This document shows positions 1-14,010 of a stretch of DNA of 64,000 nucleotides, in pieces (the stretch's first letter is position 1; every line of letters starts with the position of its first letter). The position numbers were made by a program, and so were the translations under genes. The notes below the pieces were generated by a model. The model was not told the origin of the DNA. It worked only from the letters and a program-made list of their open reading frames with translations, and searched no databases. The DNA comes from Vicia villosa (lineage: Eukaryota > Streptophyta > Magnoliopsida > Fabales > Fabaceae): NCBI RefSeq assembly GCF_029867415.1, contig NC_081185.1:107177055-107241054 (forward strand), read 5' to 3'.

Positions 1-464
1 TAGAGGAAAGTGATTCTTTGAGTAGTAACAAAGGTTGAAGAAGCTTCAAGGAGATGGAATCATATGAAAGTGTTAGATAGTAGCTGCATGGATAAGACTC
101 ATTGTTGTAGCTATCCTGTTGTATATATAGAATCTGAGTAGTGCTTTGGAATCTGAAAACAGTCTTCATCTTCTTGATTACTTGGTACTAATTCTAATCA
201 AAGGTTTCTTTGATGTGGATGCTGGTTGCATCATAATCTAACCTCTTTTATTGAAAATATGTTTTCTGAAATTATACAACCGTGACATCCATTATTGTTG
301 ATTAAGTTTCTATCTTTGGCTGAAAATTCATGTTTTTTATTTTTATGCACACTGTCAATGTAATGTAAGGAGTTTTTAGTCACTTAAACACAATTATTCG
401 ATCATTAGAGATGTTTGATATTTATCATAATTATCTCTAAAGTTATGCTGATGAATGGTTGCTA
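1..464. other. Unassigned AT-rich sequence
   Basis: No frame resembling a known protein was found on either strand. The stretch could be the 3' flank of a gene lying left of the window, but nothing in it proves that. Confidence 0.3.
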
Positions 465-650
465 CTAGGCATGACAAAAGAAATTCGGACCTAGCCGCTT
501 CCGTCCCGAAACTAAAACGGGACAAATTTAATTGGAGGTGGGGTTGGGTGCGGAGAAAACTCAGTTTTTTTTTTTTTTTGACAGAAGAAAACTCAGTTTT
601 TAATTACGGAGATGGGGGCGGGCGGGAGCTGGACTGCTAGATCTTAAATC
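465..650. repeat. GC-rich dispersed-repeat fragment
   Basis: A GC-rich island in AT-rich surroundings. It begins near ggcatgacaaaag and ends in a g-rich stretch. Its sequence style resembles the GC-rich hAT-type MITE at 1423-1965, but no matching terminal inverted repeats or target duplication could be found, so it is only a possible relic. It contains a tiny retroinsertion at 565-585. Confidence 0.3.
565..585 (-). mobile_element. Ultra-short retroinsertion tail
   Basis: Fifteen T followed by gacaga is bracketed by the direct repeat agaaaactcag (554-564 and 586-596). Read on the minus strand this is six bases plus a poly(A) tail inside an 11-bp target duplication, the expected product of target-primed reverse transcription aborted almost at once. 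The source element cannot be identified. Confidence 0.5.
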
Positions 651-1299
651 CACCTAGTTGTAACGTGCTTTGCAAATGCAAATTGTTTCATAAATTGTCA
701 TTTATTTCATAAATTGTCATTCCCATAACAAATGATTTGGTCTTGCACATGAAAAATAGGTATGAATAAAAAAAAAACTTTTTCTTAAACTAACTTTTTT
801 TAAACTAATTTGATAATATATATAATTGTTTGACATTGTTTTTAAACGAAAAAATGCAAGAGTTTTGAGAATTTTATTTTACGGGAATGTTCTTTCTACC
901 CTAATGTGTGTATTCTACACATTGAAAAATTGAAAATGTCTTTCATATGTTCGGAGATACATATTCGGACTCATGCAAAACAACACTAATACACGTTATT
1001 TTAGAATTCACCTTTATTTTGAATAAAATATGGGTCCGGAGATGTATTTCCGTATGCATTTTAGATGTACTCAAATATGTATTTACGAAATGTCCTCCAA
1101 ATGATTTTAGAACAACACCATTGTTCTAACATTGTAATTTTTGGAGGCAAAGATATATTGAAGTAAACTCAAATAATATTAAATTGAAAGTTAAAAGACA
1201 TACATTAGTTAAAGTAAATCATAAAAGTCAAGATCATAATAATATTTTTTTTAAAAATACAAAAAATAATACATTCAAACATTCACTATTGGTTATGTC
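651..1299. other. Intergenic, no gene seen
   Basis: AT-rich. Two short segments near 950 and 1035 contain the motif (t)ccggagatgtat or ttcggagatacat, related to the cggagatgcgtctc motifs at 3550-4100 on the other side of the PMD pseudogene. Nothing here codes recognisably. Confidence 0.3.
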
Positions 1300-3030
1300 T
1301 AACCCTCTGCCTTCTCATTCGCTTGTACTGCACGACATTTTGTAATTCTACAATCATGTCCTCCATGAGGGCCAATTGGAAACTTCCATCTTCAAAGAGT
1401 TATGCCTCTATGCCTGCTCTACTAGGGGTGGCAAAACGGGCCGCCCGCCCCGCCCGCCGCCCGCCCCGCCTTATGCCCGCCAAAAAACGAGCGGGGCGGG
1501 CATGCCTGCCAAGTAAAATGGGCATCAAAACCATGCCCGCCCCGCCAAGATGGCGGGTTGGCGGGCGGCGGGCTTACCCGCCTATTTTTATTTATATTTT
1601 TTTAATAGATTAATATGCTTTTTTTTACCTTTTAATTAAACTTTTCACTTATTTTTTAAATTTTTTTTTATATAAGTAATTTTTTAACAAATTTACTCTA
1701 AAAAATATTACATATATTTATAAATAAATGTATAAAATAAACCATCAAGAATTGCAATTACTAGAATTAACTAAAAAAAGAGTGAGTTTTGGAGGAGGAG
1801 CGGGTTTTGGCGAGCGGCGGGCCTTGGCGGGGCGGGTATGGCGGGCGGCGGGCTTTGGCGAGGCGGGCTTTGGCGAGCGGCGAGCCTAAAATCCCAACCC
1901 AACCCGCCAATTTTTGGAGGGTGCGCGGGCGGCCCGGCGGGCTCCGGCCCGTTTTGCCACCCCTATGCTCTACCCATCTCCATTACACACCGACAAACCG
2001 CCTACACATCCTCGACGTGGTCATCCCTAAGGTCAAGTACCTCATGATTAGCTGGCATTTGTGGTCTTCTAAGAGTTTATGGTGTCATGATAGAGTGTGA
2101 CACCCTATAGAACCATGTCATGCATCCGTCAGATACAACCCAGTGAAAAGTAGTTGGCACCCTATGATACTCCTCGATTACCAAGTGACTCTCGAAATCA
2201 TCCAGTATCGCATCAAGATCTCAGTGCTGGATAGTGGAAGAATCAGACTCACAGGGAAGTATCAGAATAATATGCAAATAGCTGAAATCTTGCATCACTC
2301 GCTCGGGCAGATAAGGATATGACCCACATGCCAGCTATCCAGAGTATTAGGAAATGACGTCAAACTGACGCATCTCGCGGTGACCCTCGTATGGGCAGAA
2401 GCAAACGTCATCTGGTACATGACGATCAAGATACCCTCTAAATGGCTCGACCACACTAATCCCCATGCACGAGATAAATGCGGCAGAATATGGCCAATCC
2501 TCATCATAGGCAATCACAACTTCCCACCAGGTCATGCGAGGGAAGTGGGAGATGATCCAACCCTAAAAATGGCTCAGCTACAATATTAAAAACAAGTATA
2601 ACAAATGGATTATGAAAATATTAGTAACACTAAATTATCGTAAGCAGCATGCAACTTCCAGTCACCTTCGACATCCATGACCCTCTGTAGATGTTCTTTA
2701 TAAAGCTTTTCCAAAAAAACTAAATCTTACATGAGCACCTCTTGTGTCAGCTGCCTCCTTTGAGGCATTAGCAAGATCAACCCTTCAAATAGGTGACCAT
2801 CATCTCGAGGGATTCCTCTAGACCGATCCTTCAACGACTTAGTAAACGTTCCCTTGTGGGAAGATGTATGAGGCACAAGACATCATCCAATGTGATGACC
2901 ATCTCTCCTATAGGAAGATGGAAAGATGACGTATCTGAATGCCATTTCTCTGCAAAAACCGCCTACATGTCGTGGTTTATGGTAATGTACACAATAAAAC
3001 ATAAATCGGAAAGACCGGAATAGTGGATGA
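1300..3030 (-). pseudogene. Decayed plant mobile domain (PMD) gene
   Basis: Minus-strand fragments in several frames match the plant mobile domain family (PF10536, the aminotransferase-like domain of MAIN-like proteins and many plant transposons). At about 2990-2840 the frame reads EKWHSDTSSFHLPIGEM followed by a TLDDV block, the hallmark W-H/TFHLP-GE-TLDDV motif. At about 2535-2340 it reads DDVCFCPYEGHREM and then a tail typical of the family. A further C-terminal segment lies at 2060-1970 and continues beyond a MITE into 1420-1320. Frame changes and stops interrupt it throughout, so it cannot encode a protein. PMD genes occur both as host genes and as cargo of Mutator-like elements. This copy shows no clear terminal inverted repeats, so which kind it was stays open. 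Confidence 0.55.
1423..1965. mobile_element. hAT-type MITE, 543 bp
   Basis: Perfect terminal inverted repeats begin TAGGGGTGGCAAAACGGG at both ends (about 21 bp). They are flanked by an identical 8-bp target duplication, tgctctac, at 1415-1422 and 1966-1973. An 8-bp duplication and this TIR are typical of non-autonomous hAT elements. Both subterminal regions consist of iterated ggcggg/cccgcc blocks and can fold back on each other; the middle is AT-rich. There is no transposase frame. It sits inside the decayed PMD gene and so inserted after that gene arose. Confidence 0.88.
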
Positions 3031-4919
3031 AATTAACGAACTAAGCAATTGTGGGATGTGCCAACTTCAATATCTTCTTGTCGTGGTTTACCAACTTCAA
3101 ACATGAACACTCATGTAAAAAGAATATCACCATCAATATTTGACTTAATTAGTTGAAAACATATTTATTGCAAAAGAAAATAAATATACATATCCTTCTC
3201 ATACATGCCTAGCAGCATGGTCTGCATAGATGAGAAGTAAGGAGGTGTCAAATGGGCCTCATGGGCTTTAGGGGCTTCATGTTCTACTGCATCATCTAGG
3301 GACTCGTGGCCCCGTGGAGTAGATTCTTGAGAAAGAGTCCGCTACTAGAAGCAAAACTAGATGGTTGGGAACCTCAAAAGTTAAAACTATCAAACGAGTT
3401 ATCACGTTGTACTGGCACACGGCCGAGCCTAGTCCTGCCAGGGTTGTTTTCATCCATTGCACATGTGTTACACAGAGATGCAGAGAAAAATAGCATGTCA
3501 TAAAAAATCCACAAATTCCATAAATTCAACCAAATTTCAGACTGAGTCAAATCTAGAGATGCGTCTCCGAAGAAAGTTCAGAGAATATTACGAGATGTCT
3601 CTCCAATCAAACCTGTAAATCTCAGTCATGGCAAAAGCGCCATTGTTTCCCTAACCCTCCAAAAATATGTAAATGCATGTTCTTGTAAGCTACCAGTTTT
3701 GTTTACACTACTATCTAATGTACTCAAAATAACTAATGTAGCTTAAACAACTAACTACAAATCAAAACATAAAAATATATAGAATTTTGAAACACTTACC
3801 TAATCAAAATGCTAAGAAGTAGAAGGTTGATTGTATGATATTCTTGGAAGGAGGAGAAAGAGCTCCAATGGTAGAAGTTTTTTAGGAAGAGAAGCTTGAA
3901 TGGGACAGAGATCTCAAAAGCTTGAGAGGGTGATAATTTTTTTTAGAAAATGAAGAACGAGAAAAAAGGAAGGTCTAGCGTGAGGATAGCAAACAAAAGC
4001 GTGCGGAGACGCATCACCAGACCACCCACTAATTTTTGAATAAATGGTATTTACAGAGATGCGTCTTCGATCGTACCTTTTACTCATATGGAGATGCATC
4101 TCATGATTAAATTTTGGCATAATTTGGTGCCTCATCAATTTGATCTGAGAAATGGGCTAAAAAGGTGTGTTCAAATATACATCTCTGGATGATGGGGGCA
4201 GTCATGACTTTTCATAGTGGTGAGGGAAAATATATAAGGGCGGAAATAGCAACCCTGTTATTTTATTGGTATAACTTTTTATTATGTATTGATTGATTTG
4301 ACATGTTTTATAATACCATATTAGATTTCTATTTGTACTATTAGTATTTATCTCTAATCCAATAAAATTTTGAAAATTTCTCTTGCATTGTTCGAATTTT
4401 AAAATTTTGATGCACCACACTATACAAAAAAAACAAGTTCATCATAAACACACCCAATGCTATAATATATATGACCTGGACATGGTCTCTAGTTACAACC
4501 TTTAGATATTGAAATTAAGATAAATCCTTTAAAATAATACGGCCCTTCTTTTCGTCCCCATTCTCTAACATTTGAAATCAAAAGTAAAAAATCCAACATC
4601 CACCAGGGGAGAAGTTTCAAAAATCTCTCAATTTCTACTCTTTCTCATTCAAACTAAAAACCTTAATCATGTTCGGTCATTTATATGTCACATTTAAAGG
4701 ATATTCAGTAAATTTTGCATCCTCACCTTACTTTTTTCTGATTTTAATGCATGTAATTTCTTCCTAATTTTTTAATTCAACTACACTATATTGTATCTAG
4801 TAGAAATGTCATGTCACTTTAGTCATACTTTAATTTGGTTTGAGTTTGGGACATTTGAGAGTTAGGATTTTGTTCCATTCATGAGTATGAAATGGATGTA
4901 GTTGGAAAACTAATGACCT
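3031..4919. other. Intergenic, short palindromic motifs
   Basis: No supported gene. Several near-copies of ggagatgcgtctcc occur (around 3556, 3590, 4005, 4055 and 4085), similar to motifs left of the PMD pseudogene at 950-1045. They may be remnants of the ends of the element that carried the PMD gene. Short frames here show no recognisable domain. Confidence 0.3.
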
Positions 4920-5600
4920 TGAAACAATGGTGTTGATATCCGTCGCGACGGCGTGGGGTGGATCTGCATGATTAGCACTCCAATGCCTAAGTCACTTCAA
5001 GGTTCAAGATGAGTGGAGTGAAAAGTGAAGATCAAATAATGTACCTTGCTTTTGCTGGGGAACAAATTTTATACCTTGAGTCAAGCAGAGTAAATTTGAG
5101 GAGAATGGGGCCTTAGATATTTGGGACTTTGGCCGACTCATAATACTTGTCCCAAGGCTTTGTCGACCACTGAGTGGGTTGGGGAAGCCTTTAGTGATAT
5201 TGGTCGGCTTCTAAGGATATCTACCGACGAACAAGAAATGAAACACTTAGAATCGGTTAAAAAAGGTAGTGGATGACAGGAGCATTAAATGCTTCCTTAC
5301 CATCGCAATGTTTCATCACCTGCTCCCAGCATGCCACCATAGGGAAGAAGACTAGGGAATATTCCCCCTACTTAGGGGAGTATTTTTATCATTTCTTTCT
5401 ACTGGATGGTGTGGTTTGAAGACTATCCTTGGATTGATATCTTGCCTTTAATCTGGATTGTTGATATTTATTAATTTCTCTATAAAAAATGAGTTTTTCC
5501 GCCAAGGTTCCATTTTACTCTCTTGCTACTCCTTTATGGTCACCTATTTTTAGGCTATTAATCATTGCCTTCCTAGCTCCAAATTTAGGTTTCCACCGTG
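4920..5600 (+). other. Possible LTR or promoter region of decayed gypsy element
   Basis: The segment contains a GC-rich block (gtcgcgacggcgtggggtgg) followed by ctgcatgattagcactcc and a TATA-like ctataaaaaatg near 5480, directly upstream of the decayed transposon gene at 5930. Such a block is common in legume retrotransposon LTRs. No repeat partner or target duplication was found, so this is an inference from position and style. Confidence 0.3.
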
Positions 5601-5929
5601 ATCCCCTTTTTCTTCACACATGTATGTTATTGCCCCTTCTTTAAGAGAAGGGGGTTATCACCCTTTTAATCTCTAGGGGTCAATCCTTTATTACAGACCT
5701 ATCATCACTTAATCGCTGAAATTATTTGTAATGCAGGTGTATGATTCGGCCATTCTGATGAAAATAATTGTGGGGGATTATTCCTGGGTAGATCCATTAC
5801 ATTTTGAAACGCCTTATAGCTACACCCAAAATAACGATGAAGAAAAAGGTTCCTTTTGAAGTGGGGTCTTCTCCAAACTGGGCAGTCTCGATAATTCCCT
5901 ATAGACAAAAAGGTGTGTCATAATTTTGA

Positions 5930-7425
5930 AGGGCGTTCTATCCCCTTCTACTCATGTATCTTTAAGAAGTTAGGTGTACAATTTCCTTTTATAGTCTTCA
6001 AAAAGGAAGTGCTGAATTATCTTTGTGTTCCTTAGTTGCAGCTTCATCCCTATGTTTAGGGCTTTGTGAGGGTCTTCCAATATTGGTATGAGTACTAGTC
6101 AAACATGTTCTCGGCTTCCATGATTCTCTTTTTTCACCTTCTCGAACTTAATCCTTCCTCAAAGGGTCGCGGGGTAGACTCATTTCTCTTTAACGGATAA
6201 GAAACAAGATCTTTCATGTGTATACTGACAGTTAAAAAATTTCAAAGGGAATTACATCTTAGTTAATCCCATTTCTCCTTTTGCCCATGATGAGTTATGC
6301 GCCTTCCTCTCCTCTACTTCTTCCCCGGCAGCTTGTACCAAACAAAGGAGGCGATTTTGGTCCTCATATCATTTCTCCTAAAAAGTTTAAAAAATACTTC
6401 ATCTCATATGATTCCATCACCGATGCAGAGAAGGCTATGAAAGAGACATTGCTTTCCTTTTATGACTAGGAGATATACTATCGAGATATTCTTAAAGTGA
6501 AATATGCATATTAGAGGAAGATATTTTTTAGTATAGCCCATGTCCTAGCTTTATTTGGATTCTACGATCTTGAATATTCTCCTACTAGCTAATTATCTTA
6601 CTCTTTCACATATGATCTCAAAAGGAAAGATTCCCCGAATGTCAATGCATTGTATGTGCTAGATGTTGGGGCTACTTTGGTTGTATCGGTGTCTTCAGAG
6701 GGTCGGATAAGGAAAAATCATGATTGGCCCGCTAACACAGACTAGGGAAAAACTATCATCCGGGGAAGTCCTGCAAAGATAAAAAGGTCAAAATAACCCG
6801 GGTTTGCCTCGAGTATCCATTTGTGAGATGTTATTTTCCCATTGCCCCTTGTGCTGGTTGGTCGCTTGCCTCGAACTGTGACTGAGATAAAGAGTTGTTC
6901 ATCGACCAATGATTGCGCCTAGGTTCGACAGCTTTCAGGATTCAGAAAATCTAATATGCTGGAAAAATCAGCTTACCAGGTGTTCCGGATGACTTCAATT
7001 CGAAACTAGATTGTCGTTGGTCACAAGAAGCTTTTGTTCTCCGAAACCTCTTCTAAAATAGCCAAGGATTCAAAGGCTCTTTATAATCTGGTTCAGGTGA
7101 AAGTGGTTAGCTGCGAGAAGGAATGTTCCCACTGCATAGCCGTCAGGATGAATTTAAACATTTTGGGTCCCCTGCAGCTTTGGATGGTCGCGTAGCTAAG
7201 CATGACAAGCTGCTCGAAGAGAAGAATCAAGATGTTTGTCAGATGGGACTTAAGTCGGGGACTTCATCTTCTGTAGCACATGGCACCAGGTTGGAGCTTA
7301 AGAAGAAAAGGATTGGCCAAACTAAGGTTATGGGGGCTCTCCGAGGGGAATGGGTCACCTTGAGTGAACAGTTGCATGACCTTTTCGAAGATGACCTGAA
7401 GAAGCCTCATTTCACAGTGTCTTGA
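5930..7425 (+). pseudogene. Decayed 'putative gypsy type transposon' gene
   Basis: At about 5960-6100 the plus strand reads KLGVQFPFIVFKKEVLNYLC, then an LQLHPYV block interrupted by a stop, then GFVRVFQYWYEY. This resembles the domain annotated as putative gypsy type transposon (PF04195). Further pieces are a 62-residue frame at 6281-6469 and a lysine/glutamate-rich, coiled-coil-like 100-residue frame at 7123-7425 (SPAALDGRVAKHDKLLEEKN). Stops and frame changes separate them. In intact legume relatives this kind of gene lies in retrotransposon-rich DNA. The assignment rests on the first block only and is moderate. Confidence 0.4.
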
Positions 7426-8665
7426 GCAAGATGGAGTCTCTGGTGCTTTGTCTCCGAGCTTTTTGTGATTCTTTCTCCCTTGCATGAGCATGATCTTCTT
7501 GTAACCTATTATTTAATGTATCAAACAATATTTGTCACACTATACTTTGTTATCATTAGCTTTAATGTATGTGTGCATTATGTTTAGCGTTTTTGATCCT
7601 CATACTTGCCCCCAAGATATGACTCGGATCGAGGTGGGCGTCTCCTTGATCCACCACATAACACCTTTGGATTGGTTAGATCCAAATGGGGGAAGGGTGC
7701 GCTTGCTATACAAAAATGCATGTAATCTTTGGCTATGCAGAAATACATGCAATATTTGGCTATGCAGCAATGTGTACAGTCTTAGGCTATGCAAAACAAA
7801 GATTTCTTGTTAAAGTTAGTAGGAATCAAAGTCGATTACCACATATGGCACCACTCTTCCGCGAGGGAACCACAAACTTAAGATGGACTAGTGATTGGAC
7901 TTTCGACGTGGTACACTAAGCTTTCTGGTAAGGAGTCGCTGTGTATGCAAGGTTAACATTCCAAAACCCAAGTTAGTGAGAAAATGGGAAATAATAACTG
8001 GCGACATAAGATGCTTTTTTTTCTCCACACTGGAGCCTTCTTATCTTTATATAACAAAGGTGGTTATAACAATTTCACGTGGAATGCGACATACTATGCT
8101 GGGGACCGTCTGATTTATCTAGACAGTGTGTGACGAGCTAGGGGTTGAGATCTTCTATGCTCAAGTGTATTGAGGTCCTCCTTTCTATTGTGTAGTTCTC
8201 ATATAACTTTTAATCTTTGGTCTCCCTTACCAAGCATTTTGGGCGGCCCAAAATATTATTATATAGATTACAAATCCGGCTAATTGAAAAAAGTTATCAT
8301 TATATTTTTTAGTGACTGAATTATAGAAAAAAATTTAGGTTTACTGAAATTTTAGTTAATTCTAAAGAGATGAAAGTTCAAAAAAATTATGGATTATCGT
8401 TGAAGATATTAACACCCCCATTGAAGCTATTAACACTTACAACCTCATGTATTACCAATGCTTAATTGGTTGTAATAGTGCTTACTCTTTTTTAAAGAAT
8501 TGGATTATTTTTATTTGAAAAAAATCACTCATTCACTTTTTAGAGTTTTAATAATCTTTTGATGAAGATCTGACGTCCATTAAAATAAAGATTTTTAATT
8601 TCAATTCTATAATTTAAATAACTAAATTTATTTAAATATTTCGATTATGATCTAATTATTATTAA
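7426..8665. other. Intergenic, with small tandem repeat
   Basis: No supported gene. At about 7712-7796 a unit of about 28 bp containing ttggctatgcag is present three times with substitutions. The rest is AT-rich and unassigned. Confidence 0.4.
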
Positions 8666-9829
8666 TGAAGGTTGAGAAAACACTTAGAAGGGGGAGTGAA
8701 TAAGTGGGTTTTAAAAACTTTATGAAGGAAAGATAGTCAGAACACAGTTATGTTTATCCTGGTTCACCTTCTCAATAAGGCTACCTCTAGTCCACCCTCA
8801 ACAAGGTGATTTTCCTCTCTCAACATAGGTCTTAATCCACTATAATCAGAACCTGATTACACTTGCACGACCAACTGCCGTGACTCACAATACAATGCAC
8901 GAGCCAAACTGCTGGTGACTAACAATCCCGCACAAGCCAACTGCTTGTGACTAACCAATCTTCTAAGACTCAACTAGTCCTATACTTCTTGAGACTTCTG
9001 ACCCAGCCGGTCTCTCAAGTACTCAGTTACCACGTAACTTCTGTTGATAGTGTATAGTTTTGCTTCTAGAAAGTTGTAATCGCAACAGTGATATTTTACT
9101 AAGATTAAGTACAGTATAATGAACTCAGAATATGAATAAGAAAATTTAGCTTCAGAGAGTTTTTCTTCACACTTGATGATTTATCAGAGTTGCAGCGTTC
9201 TTGTGTGTTCTTTCTTGTTTTCTTCTATTTCGCTCGCTGTGTGTGTGTTATCTTTTCTTCAAACGATCATGAGTATATATAGCTTCAGAATTTTTGACCG
9301 TTATCTCCAAAGCTTGCATTCAGCATTAAATAGTTTGCGTGTTGTCTTTGCTTTTGTTGTCTCCAAGAATTTGCATGTGGATAGATTCTTCAATCAACCT
9401 TGGGAATTACGCTTTTGGAGTGTTATAGCCAATTTACTAATGATTATGTCTTCAACGTTTTAATTTGAATCAATCTGCATAACCTTCTGTTCAGTCTTTG
9501 TTCTTCAACTTCTGTTGTGAATGTGTTTACAGTGTTCTGGTGTAATATCAGAAGTTGCTTTCAGCTGTGATAATTTGAATCATTCCTTATAATCTTCTGT
9601 TCAGCCTTGTTCTTCAACTTTTGTTGTAGATATGTTTGTAGCGTGCGGTATCAGTTGCTTTATGACTTGTGTTGTGTTTCTCTAGCTTCAAGATCTCATT
9701 GCTGGTACTGGTACATCTTCTGAAATTAGAACCATATGATTAGATTACCATGTTTGCTTTATACAAAATTTGTTTGCTTGTTATTATCAAAACACTAAAA
9801 TATAATTAAAACCAAACTATGTTCTAACA
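8666..9829 (-). mobile_element. SIRE/Maximus-type copia LTR, 1164 bp
   Basis: On the minus strand the LTR runs TGTTAGAACATAG... to ...CTCAACCTTCA (TG...CA). It is followed on the plus strand by atctccccatttttta, the reverse of the purine-rich tract that precedes SIRE-type 3' LTRs. It shares blocks with the LTR at 29455-31982 (atcctggttcac, aataaggctacctc, agtccaccctc, cttaatccactataa) and the iterated caactgc-gtgact motif. It is a 3' LTR in minus orientation. The partner LTR is absent. Confidence 0.7.
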
Positions 9830-11011
<1,182 letters not shown>

Positions 11012-14010
11012 AAAACAACAACAAAAACAACTAAGCTTTATCCCGTTAAGTGAGGTCGGCTATATCATTCAACTTTCACCATAATATTCAATCAAGGACC
11101 ATGTTTCTATCCAAAACATTAATCTCGAGATCTTTCTTAATAACTTTTGTGATAGTCTTTCTAGCTCTTCTCCTCCTATAATTGTTTGTCTTCTCTCCAT
11201 TTGGTTTATTCTCCCTTGCTATAGAGTCTATCGGTCTTCTCTTTACGTGTCCTAACCACCTAAGTTTATTTTCCACCATCTTCTCCTTTATAGGGGCTAC
11301 CACTACACTCCCTCTAATATTTTCATTTCTAATTTTATTTTGTCAGGTCTTACCACACATCCACTGCAACATCCTCATCTCTATTACACTAGCTTTATTC
11401 TCCTGTTGATTCTTAATCGTCCAACATTTTATCCCGTACAAAATCCCAGGTTTTTACCGCAGTTTGACAAAACTTTCCCTAAAACTTGATTGGTACCTTT
11501 GTATCACATAAAACACTTGATGCCATTCTCCATTTCAACCACCCAGCTTGAATATAATGGTTTACATCTCCTTCTATTTCTCCATCATTTTGTATTATAT
11601 ATCCGAGATATGTAAACTGTGTGACTTGAGGGATAATACGATCGCTAGGTTGGAAACGCTTCTTCTTTTGTTAAACCTACATTCCATATACTCTGTTTTA
11701 CTTATGATTAGGCGAAAACCATGTGTTTCTATAGCTCATCTCAAAGTTTTCAACCTCTCATTTAAATCATCCTTTGACTCGACTCTAAGAAGGACTATAT
11801 CATCTGCAAAAATGATGCATCTTTGTGCTAGCTCATAAATGTGTTCTATGAGTACATCTAAAAGTAAGATAAAAAATGCAGAGGCTTAGAGTTGAACCTT
11901 GATGCAAACTAATTGTAATGGGAAAATTATATATCTCTCCACTTTGTGTCTGCACACTAGTTGATACCCATTTATACATATCTTGGATAGCTCGAATATA
12001 TGCAATCTCTCTAGGCACTCTATCATATGCCTTATCTAAGTTAATAAAAATTAAGGGTAGATCTTGTTGGTCCATCTGATACTGCTCTATTATATATCAT
12101 AATGGATAAATCGCTTCCATGGTCGACCTTCCAGGCATAAATCAAATTGATTCATGGTGACTTCAGTCTCTTCAGTCTCTTTTCTCATAACTTCATGATA
12201 TGACTCATAAGTTTAATCCCCTATCATTCGAATAATTTTGTATATCCCTCATGTTCTTATAGACTGAAGCTAAAATGTTTCTTCTCCATTCATCCAACAT
12301 GCGCTTTGACCTCATAATTTCATTAAAGAGTTTGGTGAGCTACTCAATACCTCTATTTCCACAAATTTTTCACCTTTCAATAGGTATGTGCTCTGGTCCA
12401 ATCGGCTTATTGTTATTCATTCTTTTCAACACTTCCTTTATCTCATGTTTTTAAATTTGATTGTAATAATTATAGTTCTGATCCTCTTCTCTAATGTCGA
12501 GTCTACTTGAGTCCGGTGAAGTATCATATCCTTCATTAAATAGGTTGTAGAAATATGTCTTTCACATATCCTTTATATATTTTTCCTGAACCAAGAATTT
12601 TCCTTCTTCATCTCTAACACACTTCATTTGATCCAAATCTCTAGTATTTATTTCTCTTCCCTTAGCAAGCCTATAAATAGATTTTTCTCCCTCTTTGGTT
12701 CCTAGAGATAGGTATAATCCGTCCAAAGTTTGAGTTCTTGCTTCACTCACCGTCTTCTTGATCTCATTCTTAGCTTTCTGGTACTTTTCTCAAGTTTCGA
12801 CATTTTTACACCTAGACCACTCTTTAAAACTGTCTTTTTTTACTCTAAATTTACTTTGGGCACTTTCATTATGCCACCAAGATTCTTTAATCCTAATTCA
12901 AACACTTCTTGATTCACCCACGTCTTTTTATCCACTTTTCTAATCTCTTGGGCCATCTTATTCCCCATATCATTTTTATTTCCTTGTGGTTGTCCGAATC
13001 CTCCATCCAAAATCTTGAAATGAAAAATTCCTTGCTTTTCACCCTTTAAATGTCACCACTTGATATGTGACGTTACCATATGACTTTTCTCTTTGCTCTC
13101 ACCTTAATTCTTACATCCATAATAAAAAAAATCTACGTTGGATAGTTAAGCTCTCTCTCAGAATAACTTTAGAATCCAAGCAAATCTTCTTATCATACTT
13201 CCTAATAAGAAAGAAATCTATCTGCAAACATGTCACCCCCACTTTTATATATGATGAGATGTTCAACTGTTTTCCTAAACCGTATGTTTGTTATAGTAAG
13301 ATCTAAACCCGACGAAAACTCCAAGTTAAATTCACCCTCCACATTCACCTCCCTTACGTGAAACCCCCAATGCACTCTCTCAAAACATCTTGATACGCTA
13401 CCTCCATGTCCATTAAGATCCCCCCTAGGAAAACTTCTCTCCTTGGGGTGTATCCTGAAGGAAACCTTCTAAATCCTCTCAAAATTTTACCTTAAGGTGT
13501 TCTGCTAACCCAATCTGGAGTGAGTGTGTAAGTACTAATAACATTAAATCTATCTTGCTCCACTACAAATTTCAAGACTATGATCTCCCTCTCTTTTCAC
13601 ATCCACAATATCCTTCTTCCACTCCTTGTCCATAATCCCAACCTCATTTTTCAATCTAACTTTTCTGGCGTACCAAAGCTTAAATCTCGAATTTTTTAAA
13701 TTCTTTCGCTTTTTCACCTGTCCATTTTCCATGATCCAAAACGAATCATCCTCTCACGAACTAACTTCTTTACCCACACTAATTCAAGAAAGTGTGGGAA
13801 CCCTTGCTTATTTTTCACTACATCCGGGTGGCGACTCTTGCTCTTTTGACATTGTACTCGAGTCATATTGTGTATTGCTTGCGGACAACGACCTAACATT
13901 CACATTATTTCGTAGTTGATCCATGTCATAGAGATTCAATAAAATCTTACGTGATTGTCGACTGCCTACACAACCTTCTCCTTTAATCCAAGTTTGGGAT
14001 CGGCTATGTA
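11012..14010 (-). mobile_element. Decayed RTE-type non-LTR retrotransposon
   Basis: The element runs on the minus strand. From 5' to 3': a leader containing CATAGCCGATCCCAA (about 13995); an endonuclease segment near 13740-13560 (FKLWYARK, then KKDIVDVKREGD); a linker at 12750-12562 (GTKEGEKSIYRLAKGRE); reverse transcriptase at 12075-11833 (LIFINLDKAYDRVPRE, then FPITISLHQGS); a C-terminal segment at 11303-11088 (NKLRWLGHVKRRP); and a 3' end that reads on the plus strand as aacaacaacaaaaacaacta then gctttatcccgttaag. The order and motifs are those of plant RTE elements. Stops, frameshifts and a deletion between GSWKMDR and FKLWY show it is dead. The length of about 3 kb is near full for the family. 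Confidence 0.8.

Noticed and set aside
7123..7425. Independent small coiled-coil gene
   Set aside because: It is an open fragment in line with the decayed transposon gene upstream and shows no separate promoter or family.
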